Assembly: GCA_022648165.1 (NCBI GenBank)
Contig: JALCLX010000007.1
Location: forward strand, 1-64,000
Reading direction: 5' to 3'
DNA from: Ancrocorticia sp.
GTDB lineage: Bacteria; Actinomycetota; Actinomycetes; Actinomycetales; Actinomycetaceae
Length of the DNA: 64,000 nucleotides
The notes under the pieces are model-generated. The model was not told where the DNA came from. It saw only the letters and a program-made list of their open reading frames with translations, and did no database searches. Below are positions 62,284 through 64,000 of this stretch, piece after piece (the first letter of the stretch is position 1; every line of letters starts with the position of its first letter). The position numbers were made by a program, and so were the translations under genes.

Positions 62284-63603
62284 TCACCGCCGTGTCTCAG
62301 ATGGGCCCACAATACACAGCGAACGCGGGCCGGCGGCAAGTTCCCGCGCAAGCTCTGTAACTTCGCCTGCGGTAACTGCGCGCGAACGGGCTAACGTTTC
62401 CGCCTGCGTCAGATAGGTGCCCCTGATCAATTCCGCTTGGCCCAGGCGATTCATGTGGCTCGAGAGCCGCTCCGCATCGAAGACCACATCGGCACGCACC
62501 CGCCGATATGCCGACTCCACTTCGTCGGCCGTGACGCCAGAATGGGCCAGATCGTCCAACGTATCACCCAGCAAACCGGCAACGTCTGCCGCGTTGTGCG
62601 GTGCGCACCCGGCGTACAGGCCGAACATGCCCCCTTCCGGGAACATCACGGGATACGAATACGTCGAGTATGCAAGCCCGCGCTGCTCGCGTATCTGTTG
62701 GAAAAGCCGCGAGGAGGTGCCGCCTCCCAGGATCGCATTCAGCGCGAACAATGCCGGCCTCCGTTCATCGAACAGGCCGAGGCCCGGCATCCCCACTACC
62801 ACAACAGCTTGCTCCACGTTGCGTAATTCAAAGCGTGAGGATCCAGGTGCGTACGCGATCTCGCGAGTTCTCCGGCGCGGTTCCGGGAGCTGCCCTTCTT
62901 CCGTATTCCATCCGAATCGAGCTGCCTGCGCCACAATCATGTCTCCCAATGCGGCGTGATCGATGTTGCCGGCAGCGGTAATAACAAGTTCCTGCGAACG
63001 GTAATTAGCTCCGTAATGGTGAACCAGGTTGTGGTGCGTCAACTGCGCGACACTTTCTTTTGTGCCACCTACGGGAAGGGCGAGCGGATGGTCAGTAAAG
63101 ACTTGGGTAGGGATTGTTTCCTGCGCAACATCCGACGCATCGTCGTTGTACATCGCAAGTTCCTCGAGGATAACTCCGCGCTCCATCTCCATGTCCTCGG
63201 GTGTCAACCGCGAATTCATGACCATATCGGACAAGAGTTCCACGCCTGCGGCGACGTCGTCGTCGAATACATGCCCGTAATAGCAGGTGTACTGCTTTGC
63301 GGTTGCGGCGTTGAAGCCACCTCCCAAAAAATCAATACGCTCAGCAATCTGGCGCGCATCGCGCGTGTGCGTTCCCTTGAATAACAGATGCTCCAGGAAA
63401 TGTGTGGAGCCGCGGGTCTGCGCACCCTCATCTCGCGAACCTGTGCCCACCCAGAAGCCAATTGACGCTGAACGCTGGTATGGAACAAATTCGGTCAGCA
63501 GCCGGATGCCTCCAGGCAGAATTGAGCGACGGAACGTCCGCCCCTCCTCTGTGAGGCTCACCGATCCAGCCTGTGGATCCAAAAGAAGTGGAATGTCAGA
63601 CAC
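62284..63603 (-). CDS. M16 family zinc metallopeptidase (PepR-like)
   Basis: 439 aa. The inverted zinc motif HFLEH lies at 68-72 and the distal Glu in EMERGVILEELAMYNDD. The second, inactive M16 half (about 210-430) contains GGGTSSRLFQQIREQRGLAY. Related to mitochondrial processing peptidase beta and PqqF-type enzymes; bacterial substrates are mostly unknown. It follows pnp, the classical pnp-pepR order. GTG start at 63603, poorly supported by a ribosome-binding site; the upstream terminator suggests its own promoter or read-through. Confidence 0.92.
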   Translation of the reverse strand: MSDIPLLLDPQAGSVSLTEEGRTFRRSILPGGIRLLTEFVPYQRSASIGFWVGTGSRDEGAQTRGSTHFLEHLLFKGTHTRDARQIAERIDFLGGGFNAATAKQYTCYYGHVFDDDVAAGVELLSDMVMNSRLTPEDMEMERGVILEELAMYNDDASDVAQETIPTQVFTDHPLALPVGGTKESVAQLTHHNLVHHYGANYRSQELVITAAGNIDHAALGDMIVAQAARFGWNTEEGQLPEPRRRTREIAYAPGSSRFELRNVEQAVVVVGMPGLGLFDERRPALFALNAILGGGTSSRLFQQIREQRGLAYSTYSYPVMFPEGGMFGLYAGCAPHNAADVAGLLGDTLDDLAHSGVTADEVESAYRRVRADVVFDAERLSSHMNRLGQAELIRGTYLTQAETLARSRAVTAGEVTELARELAAGPRSLCIVGPSETRR

Positions 63604-63643
63604 GTGTCACCATCGCTTCGACGTGAGCTTCCGCCCACGATAA

Positions 63644-63673
63644 AGGTGCCCGGAACCGAAGCCCCGGGCACCT
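63644..63673 (-). terminator. Terminator-like hairpin after pnp
   Basis: On the minus strand AGGTGCCCGG and CCGGGCACCT form a perfect 10-bp stem around a 10-base loop, followed by TTTAT. It lies 12 bases after the pnp stop. Confidence 0.75.
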
Positions 63674-63685
63674 CTCACAATGTCA

Positions 63686-64000
63686 TTACTCAGCTGAATC
63701 TGCCGGGGTTGAGGCACTTTCGGTGCCCGTGTGCTCCCGCGTGGTGTGACGGCGTTGGCGTGTGCCGCGGCGCGAACCGCGCTCTCCGTGCTCGTGGCGT
63801 GGCCGCCGTTCGCCGCGCTCGTCAGCCGGCGCCGCGTTTTCAGCGACGCCATCGACCACCGCGTACAGCGAAATCTTGCCGCGTGGATCCAGTTCGGAGA
63901 TCTCCACCTCCACTTTGTCGCCCACGTTGAGAACGTCTTCCACGTTCTCAACGCGCTTGCCACCAACCATACGGCGGATCTGCGAAATATGCAGCAGGCC
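63686..64000 (-). CDS. pnp: Polynucleotide phosphorylase, C-terminal fragment
   Basis: The last 104 residues are in the window, running off the right edge. The S1 RNA-binding domain reads [39 protein letters not shown]..., as in PNPase. A basic, Arg/Gly/His-rich tail of about 55 residues follows. PNPase degrades RNA 3' to 5' using phosphate. The linkage pnp-M16 peptidase-dapB confirms the assignment. The catalytic domains lie outside the window. Confidence 0.9.
   Translation of the reverse strand, partial: GLLHISQIRRMVGGKRVENVEDVLNVGDKVEVEISELDPRGKISLYAVVDGVAENAAPADERGERRPRHEHGERGSRRGTRQRRHTTREHTGTESASTPADSAE

Noticed and set aside
1..64000. Mobile elements, prophage, CRISPR arrays, tRNA or rRNA genes
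   Set aside because: No transposase or integrase ORF, terminal repeats, regularly spaced repeats or tRNA/rRNA sequences were recognised; intergenic space is small and mostly assigned.

Overview
This 64 kb window is a piece of chromosome from a Gram-positive actinobacterium. Evidence for this is the Wag31/DivIVA-SepF-YggT block behind ftsZ, DUF3040 and DUF3046 genes, a lexA-LysM-nrdR block, a recX-recA-DUF3046-ClgR-cinA-pgsA-ftsK block, a HelD/HelR-type helicase, a PAC2 protein and SOS boxes of the GAAC-N4-GTTC type. Gene content and the moderately high GC suggest the Actinomycetaceae (Trueperella/Arcanobacterium-like). That placement is inference; no rRNA gene is present to test it. I see no tRNA or rRNA gene, IS element, prophage or CRISPR array.

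Layout. 1-131: last 42 codons of metE (plus strand). 128-5025 (minus): a MATE exporter followed by sdhC-sdhA-sdhB with ATGA overlaps. 5165-11251 (minus): divIVA, then lspA, rluD, a GNAT enzyme and dnaE. 11403-26090 (minus): the division and cell-wall (dcw) cluster, in transcription order mraZ, rsmH, ftsL, ftsI, murF, mraY, murD, ftsW, murG, murC, ftsQ, ftsZ, sepF, yggT. Most genes overlap or abut; murE is missing. A promoter candidate overlaid by three 10-bp-phased GTGGAG repeats (probable MraZ boxes) drives it. 26397-31422: DUF3040, dinB, a spermidine-synthase-like protein, an MFS carrier and a PAC2 protein. 31647-37172 (plus): HelR-like helicase, serA and an acyl-CoA ligase whose tail overlaps nrdR antiparallel. 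37097-40333: nrdR, a LysM membrane protein, lexA with tandem SOS boxes, and L-lactate dehydrogenase. 40463-53425: dinG, hflX, a divergent methyltransferase, dapF-miaA-miaB, recX-recA with a perfect SOS box, DUF3046, ClgR-like regulator, cinA, pgsA and a CapA-like lipoprotein. 53442-64000: ftsK, rnj, dapA, a GNAT enzyme, a beta-glucoside-type PTS permease, dapB, an M16 peptidase and the 3' end of pnp.

The genes form a housekeeping core: lipid-linked peptidoglycan precursor synthesis and septation (dcw, ftsK), lysine/diaminopimelate supply (dapA, dapB, dapF), DNA replication and SOS repair (dnaE, recA, lexA, dinB), RNA processing (rnj, pnp, miaAB, rsmH), respiration and fermentation (sdhCAB, ldh). 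The PTS, the GNAT enzyme beside it and CapA look like accessory insertions into otherwise conserved actinobacterial neighbourhoods. No obviously new multi-gene system is visible. The most unusual signals are at the DNA level: a strongly iterated GACGTCGTC/GACGACGTC nonamer, nine genes with a -10 hexamer 6-7 nt before the start codon (leaderless-mRNA geometry), a perfect 15-bp inverted repeat upstream of lexA, and a 22-bp tandem repeat upstream of recA.
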